From contig CAZOIA010000007.1 of NCBI GenBank assembly GCA_964579675.1, positions 1 to 61,354 of the forward strand: 61,354 nucleotides of DNA, read 5' to 3'. This DNA comes from CAZOIA01 sp964579675. Lineage in GTDB: Bacteria; Planctomycetota; Phycisphaerae; UBA1845; PWPN01. The notes beneath the pieces were generated by a model that did no database searches, was not told the origin of the DNA, and worked only from the letters and a program-made list of their open reading frames with translations. Each line of letters opens with the position of its first letter. Within the stretch, counting starts at the first letter, position 1. Made by a program: the position numbers and the translations under genes. Shown here one piece after another: positions 55,054 to 61,354 of the stretch.

Positions 55054-55929
55054 GTGCAGGAAGCGATTGAGAAAGCATCCGTTCTGATCGAGGCCCTGCC
55101 GTACATCCGCGCGTACCACGACAGGATCGTCGCGGTCAAGCTCGGGGGGTCGGTCATGGACGACCCGGTGTCGGAGCGAGAGTTGCTGCGCGACGTCGTG
55201 TTCATGCACTACGTCGGCATGCAGCCGGTGATCGTCCACGGCGGGGGCAAGGAGATATCGGCGGCCATGGACGAAGCGGGGCTCGAACCCAATTTCGTCC
55301 AGGGTCTGCGCTACACCGACGAACGGACCTTGGTCATTGCCGAGCAACTTTTGTGCGGCCAGATCAACCGGCGGATCGTGGAGACGCTCGAATCGCTCGG
55401 GGCCGAGGCGATCGGGCTGAACAGCCTGACCAGTTGCGTGCTGTTCGCCGACCGCATGTTCCTGACGGGCCAGGGCAAGCGGCGGATCGACATCGGCCTG
55501 GTCGGCCGGATCGAGCAAGTCAACGCCAAGGTGCTCAGGCTGTTGTGTGAATCGGGCACGATCCCGGTGATCGCCCCGATCGCCCGGGACCGCAGCGGGG
55601 GCAAGCTCAACGTGAACGCCGACTCAGTGGCCGGCGAGGTCGCCGCCGCCATCGGGGCCGAGAAGCTCGTCATGGTCTCGGACACCCACGGCATCCGCGA
55701 GCGGAGGGATGATCCCGAGTCGTTTCGCCCATCCTTGAACCGCAAGGAGATCGCCGATCTCCTCGAACGGCGGGTCATCGCCAAGGGTATGATCCCCAAG
55801 GTCGAGGCCTGCCTGCGGGCCCTCGACGCCGGGAGCCAGAAAGCCCACATCATCGACGGCCGAATCACCCACTCCCTGCTCCTCGAGATCTTCACCGACA
55901 AGGGCATCGGAACGCAGATCCTGCAGTGA
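55054..55929 (+). CDS. argB: Acetylglutamate kinase
   Basis: The 291-residue protein has the amino acid kinase motifs VKLGGSVMDD, VIVHGGGKEIS and the substrate region GKLNVNADSVAGEVA, plus VMVSDTHGI. It catalyses phosphorylation of N-acetylglutamate in arginine synthesis. The length and the N-terminal helix (EKASVLIEALPYIRAYHDR) match the arginine-sensitive hexameric type, so feedback control by arginine is likely. The start is GTG at 55054. No other arg genes are adjacent. Confidence 0.94.
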   Translation: MQEAIEKASVLIEALPYIRAYHDRIVAVKLGGSVMDDPVSERELLRDVVFMHYVGMQPVIVHGGGKEISAAMDEAGLEPNFVQGLRYTDERTLVIAEQLLCGQINRRIVETLESLGAEAIGLNSLTSCVLFADRMFLTGQGKRRIDIGLVGRIEQVNAKVLRLLCESGTIPVIAPIARDRSGGKLNVNADSVAGEVAAAIGAEKLVMVSDTHGIRERRDDPESFRPSLNRKEIADLLERRVIAKGMIPKVEACLRALDAGSQKAHIIDGRITHSLLLEIFTDKGIGTQILQ

Positions 55930-56131
55930 GGGCACCGATGACGCCGAGAGCTATGCAAAGCGCCAAACAGGTTGCTGGCCGGCCAGCTTGCCTGTTCACG
56001 CTCGACGCTTGCGGAGCCGGCAAGCTCAGCAAACTGACGCGAGTATTTGGCCCAGGCCGGCCCGCGGGTTGGGCATGAGCCCGCGTAGGTGGTATAATAA
56101 GAGTGTGGGGTAAGGGGTGGGAATTCTGTCT

Positions 56132-56362
56132 ATGGGACATTTTGATCGAATCACTATTGACCCGACACAGATGGGGGGCGCTCCCTGCATCCGGCGGCTG
56201 CGGATACCGGTGGCAACGGTCGTCGGTTTGGTGGCCGAGGGAAGAAACGAAGCCGAGATTCTGGCCGACTATCCCGACCTCAAGCCGGCGGATATCCGCC
56301 AAGCTCTGGCCTACGCCGCAGAAGCCGTGCGTGAGCGGCAACTGCCCATCCAAGCCGGATGA
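56132..56362 (+). CDS. DUF433 antitoxin (VapB45-like)
   Basis: The 76-residue protein MGHFDRITIDPTQMGGAPCI, then RRLRIPVATVVGLVAEGRNE and AEILADYPDLKPADIRQALA, is a typical DUF433 protein. Its stop codon overlaps the start of the DUF5615 gene (ATGATG/TGA). Together they form a toxin-antitoxin pair in which this is the likely antitoxin and DNA-binding part. The ATG at 56132 is preferred over a GTG five codons earlier. Confidence 0.88.
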   Translation: MGHFDRITIDPTQMGGAPCIRRLRIPVATVVGLVAEGRNEAEILADYPDLKPADIRQALAYAAEAVRERQLPIQAG

Positions 56363-56745
56363 TGCGGTTTCTAATAGACAACAGCTTGCCACCCCGCATG
56401 GCCGAGGGGCTTCGGAGTGCCGGGCACGACGCGTTGCATGTCCGGGACCTGGACCTATCGACAGCGGACGATGAGGCGGTCTTTGCCGCGGCCGCTCAGC
56501 ACAACCGGGTCATCATCGCCCAGGACACGGACTTCGGTACCATGTTGGCGACGCGCGGGCAATCACGGCCCTCTGTGGTGTTGTTCCGTTGCCGATCCAA
56601 ATCCGTGGGGGCCCTGTTGCCGTTACTCTTGGCCAATCTGCCCGCGGCGAGTGAAGACCTGCAGGCGGGGTCGGTGGCGGTTCTCGAGGATACGCGCATT
56701 CGGATTAGACGGCTGCCCATCACGGGTGACAAAGACGATCGTTGA
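56359..56745 (+). CDS. DUF5615 PIN-like toxin
   Basis: The 128-residue protein matches the DUF5615/VapC45 PIN-like fold. It has MRFLIDNSLPPRMAEGLRSA with an acidic metal ligand in LIDN, HVRDLDLSTADDEAVF, and VIIAQDTDFGTMLATRG, which supplies two further Asp residues. It probably cleaves RNA when freed from its DUF433 partner. It ends 24 bp before queC, but there is no functional link to queuosine synthesis. Confidence 0.88.
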   Translation: MMRFLIDNSLPPRMAEGLRSAGHDALHVRDLDLSTADDEAVFAAAAQHNRVIIAQDTDFGTMLATRGQSRPSVVLFRCRSKSVGALLPLLLANLPAASEDLQAGSVAVLEDTRIRIRRLPITGDKDDR

Positions 56746-56769
56746 ACTCGGCCAGGGCGGGCGGCGCCC

Positions 56770-57426
56770 ATGCGAACCGTTCTTGTCTATAGCGGCGGGT
56801 TGGACTCGACCGTCCTGCTCTATTACCTTGGGGAGCAAGGGCACGAGCTGCGGGGCCTCGGGATCGACTACGGCCAGCGGCACAAGCGCGAGCTGGCGGC
56901 GGCCGGCGCGATCTGCCGGCAGGTGGGCGTCGAATACCCGATCGCCGATCTGAGCGCGATTNNNNNNNNNNTGGCGGGCAGCGCGCTCACCGGTGACATC
57001 GACGTACCCGAGGGACACTACGCGGATGAGGACATGAAGCTCACCGTGGTGCCGAACCGGAACATGATCATGCTGTCGATCGCCATCGGCTGGGCGGTGA
57101 GCCTGAAGTTCGACGCCGTTGCCTACGCAGCCCACGCGGGAGACCATCCGATTTATCCGGATTGTCGGCCCGAGTTCACGGAAGCCGTGGGCCGGGTCGC
57201 CGCCCTATGCGACTGGCATCCGATCCGCCTGGTCACGCCGTTCATCGACAAGACGAAGGCCGACATCGTCCGGATCGGAGCAAAGCTCGGCGTTCCGTTC
57301 GAGCGGACGTGGTCCTGCTACAAAGGCGGCGAGGTCCATTGCGGCAAGTGCGGGACCTGCGTGGAGCGGCGAGAGGCCTTCGAGATGGCGGGCGTTGACG
57401 ATCCGACCGTGTATGAGAGCACCTAA
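56770..57426 (+). CDS. queC: 7-cyano-7-deazaguanine synthase QueC
   Basis: The 218-residue protein converts 7-carboxy-7-deazaguanine to preQ0 using ATP. It has the PP-loop VYSGGLDSTVLLYYL, GIDYGQRHKRE, VVPNRNMIMLSIA, and a zinc site CYKGGEVHCGKCGTC followed by RREAFEMAG. A run of 10 N (56962-56971) interrupts residues 65-68 but keeps frame. The partial codon NTG and the family context before AGSALTG fit a Leu, so little sequence is missing. It starts the que cluster. Confidence 0.93.
   Translation: MRTVLVYSGGLDSTVLLYYLGEQGHELRGLGIDYGQRHKRELAAAGAICRQVGVEYPIADLSAIXXXXAGSALTGDIDVPEGHYADEDMKLTVVPNRNMIMLSIAIGWAVSLKFDAVAYAAHAGDHPIYPDCRPEFTEAVGRVAALCDWHPIRLVTPFIDKTKADIVRIGAKLGVPFERTWSCYKGGEVHCGKCGTCVERREAFEMAGVDDPTVYEST
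56962..56971. other. Assembly gap (10 N) within queC
   Basis: Ten unknown bases replace about three and a third codons. The flanking frame is intact, so the true gap is probably close to 10 bases or differs by a multiple of three. Confidence 0.95.
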
Positions 57427-57449
57427 CGTGTGCGATGAGGCGATAAGGA

Positions 57450-57485
57450 CGAGCCGCGGGCTTCAGCCCGCGCGGCCTCTGCCCT
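57450..57485. repeat. GAGCCGCGGGCT hairpin repeat
   Basis: GCGGGCT-TC-AGCCCGC at 57456-57471 lies in the same context (ACGAGCCRCGGGCT, then CGCGCGGCCT) as the hairpin at 24736. It sits between queC and queF. Confidence 0.8.
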
Positions 57486-57559
57486 ACAGAAGCGGCGGCT
57501 GATTGCACACAGCCATCTGAGACAAACAACCTTGCCCGATCCAGGGAGGAGTAGACACC

Positions 57560-57952
57560 ATGAGCGAACTCAAGCACCTGGGCAAGCCGTCGAATAAGGC
57601 CACGGATACACTCGATCTGATTGACTGGACCGGCGATCGGATCACGGTCCGGCTCGACTGCTCGGAGTTCACCTCGCTCTGCCCGGTGACCGGCCAGCCG
57701 GACTTCGGGACACTCACGATCGAGTACGTGCCGGACAAGCACATCGCGGAGACCAAGTCGCTGAAACTGTACTTGTGGAAGTACAGGACCGAGGCGGGCT
57801 TCAGCGAAAGCCTGATCGACTCGATCGCCAGCGACCTCTACCGCCAGATCAGGCCCCGTTGGCTCCGCGTGATCGGGGAGTTCAACCCGCGGGGCGGCAT
57901 CCGCATCACCGCGACGGCCGACCGCGGCGACAGAGAGCATCGACCGGCATGA
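57560..57952 (+). CDS. queF: NADPH-dependent 7-cyano-7-deazaguanine reductase QueF
   Basis: The 130-residue short-type QueF reduces preQ0 to preQ1. The catalytic Cys is in SEFTSLCPVTGQPDFGTL; the conserved Glu/His region EFNPRGGIRIT is near the C-terminus, with SLKLYLWKYRTEAGFSE between. It is the unimodular form, like Bacillus QueF. Its stop overlaps the queD start (ATGA). Confidence 0.94.
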   Translation: MSELKHLGKPSNKATDTLDLIDWTGDRITVRLDCSEFTSLCPVTGQPDFGTLTIEYVPDKHIAETKSLKLYLWKYRTEAGFSESLIDSIASDLYRQIRPRWLRVIGEFNPRGGIRITATADRGDREHRPA

Positions 57953-58371
57953 CCACTATCGTCCGCCGAGTTCAGTTCTGTGCCGGCCATCGCCTGTTCA
58001 GGCATGAGGGCAAGTGCGCCCACATCCATGGCCACAATTACGTGGTATGCTTTCATGCGGCCGCGAGCCAACTGGACGATCTGGGCCGGGTAATCGACTT
58101 CAGCGCGTTGAAGGATCGGCTCGGGGGCTGGATCGAAACCCACTGGGACCATGCGTTCATTTGCTACAAGCAGGACCACGAGGCCCAGCGTGCCATGTCC
58201 GCGATCCCGGGGCAGAAGCTGTTCCTGCTCGATGAGAACCCGACGGCCGAGAACCTGGCGAGGTATCTGCTCAACGTCGTTGCCCCCGAGCAGCTTGCCG
58301 GAACCGGTGCCCGAATCGTCCGCGTCGTGCTGTGGGAGACGGAGAACTGCTGCGCGGAAGCCTCGCTGTGA
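57949..58371 (+). CDS. queD: 6-carboxytetrahydropterin synthase QueD
   Basis: The 140-residue protein is a PTPS-family enzyme with the zinc ligands in CAGHRLF and CAHIHGHNYVV, the catalytic Cys in GKCAHIHGH and the late motif ENPTAENLARYLL. It makes carboxytetrahydropterin from dihydroneopterin triphosphate. It overlaps queF at the start (ATGA) and queE at the end (GTGA), so translation of the three is coupled. Confidence 0.93.
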   Translation: MTTIVRRVQFCAGHRLFRHEGKCAHIHGHNYVVCFHAAASQLDDLGRVIDFSALKDRLGGWIETHWDHAFICYKQDHEAQRAMSAIPGQKLFLLDENPTAENLARYLLNVVAPEQLAGTGARIVRVVLWETENCCAEASL

Positions 58372-58964
58372 AGGCGTACCTGGTCAACGAAATCTTCTAC
58401 TCGCTGCAGGGTGAGGGAGTCCGCGCTGGCACGCCCAATCTGTTCCTGCGTTTCGCGGGCTGCAACCAGACGTGCACCGCCCGGACGCACGGATTCGATT
58501 GTGATACCGACTCCGCCGACGGCCGCAGCCTCACGCTTCCCGAGATCGTAGCCGAGCTTCGCGAAGCCGGGCCCGGTTGCGAATGGGTGATCCTCACCGG
58601 CGGTGAGCCCGCCCTTCAGGTGGACGCAGAGCTGATCGCCGGCCTGCACGATGCGGGCTACAGGCTTGCCATCGAGACCAACGGGAGCATGGAATTGCCG
58701 GAGGGGCTCGATTGGATCACCGTCAGCCCGAAAGTCGCCGAGCATGCGATTCGCCAGAAGACCGCCGACGAAGTCAAATACGTTCGCGCCTGCGGGCAGG
58801 AGATACCCCAAACCGTCGTCAGGGCCAGGAATCAACTGATCTCGCCGGCGTTCGCCGGGGATCACCTCGACCGAAAGACGCTCGAATGGTGCCTCCGGCT
58901 CGTCAAGGAACATCCTCAGTGGCGGCTGTCGGTCCAGATGCACAAGGCGTGGGGCATTCGGTAG
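58368..58964 (+). CDS. queE: 7-carboxy-7-deazaguanine synthase QueE
   Basis: The 198-residue radical SAM enzyme has the short family core (NEIFYSLQGEGVRAGTPNLF, then LTGGEPALQ). The cluster motif is unusual: CNQTCTARTHGFDCDTD gives Cys32, Cys36 and Cys45 with spacing CX3CX8C instead of CX3CX2C. It is the longer-loop QueE variant. The start is GTG at 58368 overlapping the queD stop. It completes a queC-F-D-E group for queuosine precursors; queA and tgt are not present. Confidence 0.9.
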   Translation: MKAYLVNEIFYSLQGEGVRAGTPNLFLRFAGCNQTCTARTHGFDCDTDSADGRSLTLPEIVAELREAGPGCEWVILTGGEPALQVDAELIAGLHDAGYRLAIETNGSMELPEGLDWITVSPKVAEHAIRQKTADEVKYVRACGQEIPQTVVRARNQLISPAFAGDHLDRKTLEWCLRLVKEHPQWRLSVQMHKAWGIR

Positions 58965-59232
58965 TGCGACTCGGGGTGACATGCTGCGTTGAAGCCGGTG
59001 GCCTGACGTGTACTCGCTACGGTCCGCGTCCAACGAACGGATGGGCAAACCTTCCGCCCGAGGTGGACCGGGGACAAGGCAGGCAAGTTGAACGTGCGAA
59101 AGTGAGAATGCGAGAAACCGGTCCACCGGCGGTCACCAGCAGCACCGCCAGCGTCTGGCCAATGCCCGCGATCGTCATGAGCCGGCGAACTCGTGGATCG
59201 CCCCGGCCGACCTCCGGGGCAGCCGTTCTGCA

Positions 59233-59475
59233 TTACGACAGCGAGTCCCTCAGTATCGTCGCCAACTCCGACTCATCCGGGACCCTTCCCGACACCTTCA
59301 CCTCCCCCTCGATCGCCAGGGCGGGGGTGATCATGACGCCCCGCTTCATGATCTCGTTGAGATCGGTGACCTTGCAGAGTTCGCAGGCGATACCCAGCTC
59401 GTCGGCCGCCGCCTTGGCATTGGCGGCCAGGGCCTCGCACCTTGCACAACCGGTTCCCAGGATTTCGATCCTCAC
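59233..59475 (-). CDS. Small thioredoxin-fold protein (redox-active disulfide protein 2 type)
   Basis: The 80-residue protein has MRIEILGTGCARCEALAANA with the active CxxC (Cys10, Cys13) and the cis-Pro TPALAIEGEV. This small thioredoxin type commonly travels with ArsP-type permeases and ArsR regulators. The GTG at 59475 is chosen because AAGGAG lies 8 nt upstream; a GTG three codons earlier lies too near it. It is 20 bp downstream of the permease and part of the same operon. Confidence 0.85.
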   Translation of the reverse strand: MRIEILGTGCARCEALAANAKAAADELGIACELCKVTDLNEIMKRGVMITPALAIEGEVKVSGRVPDESELATILRDSLS

Positions 59476-59495
59476 GGTCCGCACTCCTTTCAGAC

Positions 59496-60806
59496 TCAGG
59501 CCCCCAAGAACGTCCCGTAGACCATTCCCGCCGCGGTGGCCATTACGACAACCAGAACCGTGAACACTGCGGTCTTCACATTGCCGATCACGCTACGGAT
59601 CACCAGCAGGCTCGGCAACGACAACGCCGGCCCCGCCAGCAGCAGCGCCAGCGCCGGCCCCTGGGCCATCCCGTGCTCCGTCAACGCCTGTAGGATCGGG
59701 ATCTCGGTCAGCGTCGCGAAGTAGAACAGGCACCCGACCGCCGAAGCGATCAGGTTCGACGTCACGCTGTTATCGCCCACCCACGCCGCCACCTGTCTGT
59801 CCGGGACGAGCGCCCCCAGAAAACCGACGACGAACACGCCGCCGAAAAGCAGCGGCACCAGCAGCTTGGCGAAGTCCCAGGTGTTGTGCATCCACTCCAC
59901 GATCTCCGGTAGGTCAAACCACCGCCAGACCATCAGCACGACGGCCAGACCACACCCAGCCGCCAGGTGCCAACGGACGCGATGAACGGCGATGACCCAG
60001 GTGTTCGCTTCCTCAATCGAGACGATGTCCTCCTTGGCGAGCGCGACCTTATCCCCGACGGCCAGCCCCGCAACCGGCCGAGAGACCTGGACCAGCACCT
60101 CGTCGCGCGTCTCCTGGAGCAAGACGCCGGGAATCGTCGTCCCGTCAAGCCGGTTGACTACCACGTTTCCGGGGTTATACCAGTCGCTGAACACCAGAAA
60201 CGCGATCATGCAGGCGAAGTGGAGAGCGGTTTGCCACAACGCCCGCCTGGGTCTGGCCGGCACGGGCAACGGCACCGCCGCCGCCGATCGATCCCGCTCG
60301 TCCTTTCTGAAGATCGCCGCCATCAGCAGACCGATCACCAGACCGAACGCGACGGCCCCGACCGCACGGGCCACTCCAATCTCGAAGCCCAGCACGCGTG
60401 CGGTGAGGAAGACGGCCAGGACGTTCAGCGCGGGTCCGGCGTACAGAAACGCCGACGCCGGGCCCAGGCCCGCCCCAAGCCGATAAATGCCGGCGAACAT
60501 CGGCAGCACACTGCACGAGCACACCGCCAGGACCGTCCCCGAGACCGACGCCACCGAGTATGCTTCCAACTTGTTGGCGGTGGGCCCCAGGTGCCGAAGC
60601 ACCGCTTCCTTCGACAGGAACGTCATGATGGCCCCGGCAATGAACAGCGCCGGCACCACGCAGGCCAGCGTATGGTTCCGGGCGTACCACTGCACCATCT
60701 TGAATGCTTCGAGGATGGCGGCGGTGACTTTGACGTTCGACAGGGGCAGGTAGTAGGCGATCATGAACATGCAACCGAACGCCAGGAGTATCTTCCACTG
60801 TTTCAT
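59496..60806 (-). CDS. Permease, DUF318/ArsP-type
   Basis: The 436-residue protein has about ten membrane helices with the family motif AVCSCSVLPMFAGIYRLGAG (Cys96, Cys98) and a second related half (FATLTEIPILQALTEHGM). ArsP permeases export trivalent organoarsenicals; other members of the family act on different substrates, so arsenic is inferred. An insert of about 80 residues after DWYNPG is predicted outside the membrane. The ATG at 60806 has a weak ribosome site. It lies between arsR-like and thioredoxin-fold genes. Confidence 0.8.
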   Translation of the reverse strand: MKQWKILLAFGCMFMIAYYLPLSNVKVTAAILEAFKMVQWYARNHTLACVVPALFIAGAIMTFLSKEAVLRHLGPTANKLEAYSVASVSGTVLAVCSCSVLPMFAGIYRLGAGLGPASAFLYAGPALNVLAVFLTARVLGFEIGVARAVGAVAFGLVIGLLMAAIFRKDERDRSAAAVPLPVPARPRRALWQTALHFACMIAFLVFSDWYNPGNVVVNRLDGTTIPGVLLQETRDEVLVQVSRPVAGLAVGDKVALAKEDIVSIEEANTWVIAVHRVRWHLAAGCGLAVVLMVWRWFDLPEIVEWMHNTWDFAKLLVPLLFGGVFVVGFLGALVPDRQVAAWVGDNSVTSNLIASAVGCLFYFATLTEIPILQALTEHGMAQGPALALLLAGPALSLPSLLVIRSVIGNVKTAVFTVLVVVMATAAGMVYGTFLGA

Positions 60807-60884
60807 GGCATGTATCTCAATACTGCCTGGACCCGGATTCCCATCTCGGTCCGGGGGCCAGTTCCCAGCAATGGCATTATGGTC

Positions 60885-60894
60885 ATATAGCCAT
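60885..60894 (-). promoter_or_regulatory. Candidate second ArsR operator
   Basis: The minus strand reads ATGGCTATAT inside GCTATGGCTATATGACCAT, in the gap before the permease. The same ATGGCKATAT core lies in the arsR promoter (61253-61262). Confidence 0.5.
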
Positions 60895-60916
60895 AGCTCT
60901 GACCAAGAAAAACGCG

Positions 60917-61240
60917 TCAATCACCCAACATCGACTTCTGTGCCTGGAGGTTCTCCTTGAGCACCAATTCGATGCAATCGAAGAACCCGGTCACGCACTT
61001 GCACTTCGTGCGGTAGTAGACCATCGAGCCTTCCTTGCGGCCGTCCACCAAGCCGGCGTTCTTCAGGATGGCCAGGTGCTTGGACACCGTGGACTGGTCC
61101 GCCCCGACCCGCTCGGTGAGTTCGCAGACGCATTGCTCCTTGTTCTGCAGGGCATCCAGCATCAGCAGGCGGCTCGGATGAGCAAGGGCCTTGGCGATCC
61201 GGGCCCGGGCCTCGTAATGGGGTCGTGATCGTTCCTTCAT
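60917..61240 (-). CDS. ArsR/SmtB-family metalloregulator
   Basis: The 107-residue protein is a winged-helix repressor: ARIAKALAHPSRLLMLDALQ, then QCVCELTERVGADQSTVSKH and LAILKNAGLVDGRKEGSMVY. The Cys37-Val-Cys39 pair is the As(III)/Sb(III)-type alpha-3 site (CVC). Three further cysteines (80, 82, 89) at the C-terminus may form another site. The ATG at 61240 is used; longer frame is noncoding. It is first in an operon with the permease and thioredoxin and sits behind a promoter overlapped by a candidate operator. Confidence 0.88.
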   Translation of the reverse strand: MKERSRPHYEARARIAKALAHPSRLLMLDALQNKEQCVCELTERVGADQSTVSKHLAILKNAGLVDGRKEGSMVYYRTKCKCVTGFFDCIELVLKENLQAQKSMLGD

Positions 61241-61246
61241 GGCTCT

Positions 61247-61275
61247 ATTGTAATATCGCCATATGCTCTTGTCAA
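61247..61275 (-). promoter_or_regulatory. arsR promoter with overlapping operator
   Basis: The minus strand has TTGACA (61270-61275), exactly 17 bases, then TACAAT (61247-61252), seven bases before the ATG at 61240. Between them lies ATGGCGATAT (61253-61262), a candidate ArsR binding site placed so that binding would block RNA polymerase. Confidence 0.78.
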
Positions 61276-61303
61276 GTCCAAGCCCGCCTGGCCGGAAGCC
61301 GCC

Positions 61304-61354
61304 GGGTGCGTGACAGTTCCGGCGGGGACCTTCGGGCGGAGAAGGGGACGGCAC
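61304..61354. repeat. Terminal inverted repeat, right copy (51 bp)
   Basis: This is the exact reverse complement of positions 4-54. It begins GGGTGCGTGACAGTTCCGGC and ends at the window edge, so the element probably continues beyond it. Confidence 0.85.

Noticed and set aside
59000..59230. Possible gene between queE and the thioredoxin gene
   Set aside because: The frames have no ribosome site or family motif; the 270-bp gap seems empty.

Overview
The window is 61 kb of high-GC bacterial DNA, probably from a Planctomycetota genome (Phycisphaerae-like or a related lineage). This is inferred from several traits together: a PEP-CTERM protein, a secreted protein with an H-X9-DG-like pseudopilin tail, GH106/GH99-type secreted glycosidases, a Lgt with a GCC-type signature and a large insertion, a MoxR/DUF58/VWA cluster, and many short GC-rich palindromic repeats scattered between genes. 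Both window ends carry the same 51-bp sequence in inverted orientation, so the contig was probably broken at a multicopy repeat. A run of 10 N lies inside queC.

Layout. 0.1-10.7 kb: a lipoprotein, purQ, a 69-bp tandem repeat, two tandem VKOR-DsbA disulfide-forming fusion proteins, then a minus-strand run of a PqqD-like protein, two large secreted proteins of unknown function and a PfkB kinase. 11-20.2 kb: a cell-surface polysaccharide/glycolipid locus (NoeA-like methyltransferase, small membrane protein, membrane sulfatase-fold protein, GT2, GT39-like, GNAT, polysaccharide deacetylase). 20.6-24.7 kb: an unrecognised TIM-barrel-like protein, then an ABC permease with no adjacent partners and an NHL-repeat lipoprotein. 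24.9-32.3 kb: a MoxR/DUF58/VWA cluster. 32.4-33.7 kb: tRNA-Arg followed by a decayed integrase and a DUF4258/XRE toxin-antitoxin pair, i.e. an integrative-element scar. 33.9-44.6 kb: secreted carbohydrate-active enzymes, a beta-propeller protein and a PEP-CTERM protein.

44.6-46.4 kb is gene-poor and packed with inverted repeats: a 20-bp-arm palindrome, two abutting MITE-like elements sharing a CTAG, and a tRNA T-arm fragment. 45.7-55.9 kb: CBS and HEAT proteins, yidD, hslU, a TrmJ-type methyltransferase, a processive GT2, lgt and argB. 56.1-59 kb: a DUF433/DUF5615 toxin-antitoxin pair and the queuosine precursor genes queC-queF-queD-queE. 59.2-61.2 kb: an ArsR regulator, an ArsP-type permease and a small thioredoxin, with a strong promoter overlapped by a probable operator that recurs before the permease.

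Functional themes are extracytoplasmic disulfide formation, surface polysaccharide synthesis, carbohydrate degradation, tRNA modification and metalloid response. I found no clear new defence system or CRISPR array. The least explained items are the abutting CTAG-terminated elements, the repeat families, the pseudopilin-tailed secreted protein next to a PqqD-like protein, and the permease/NHL pair.
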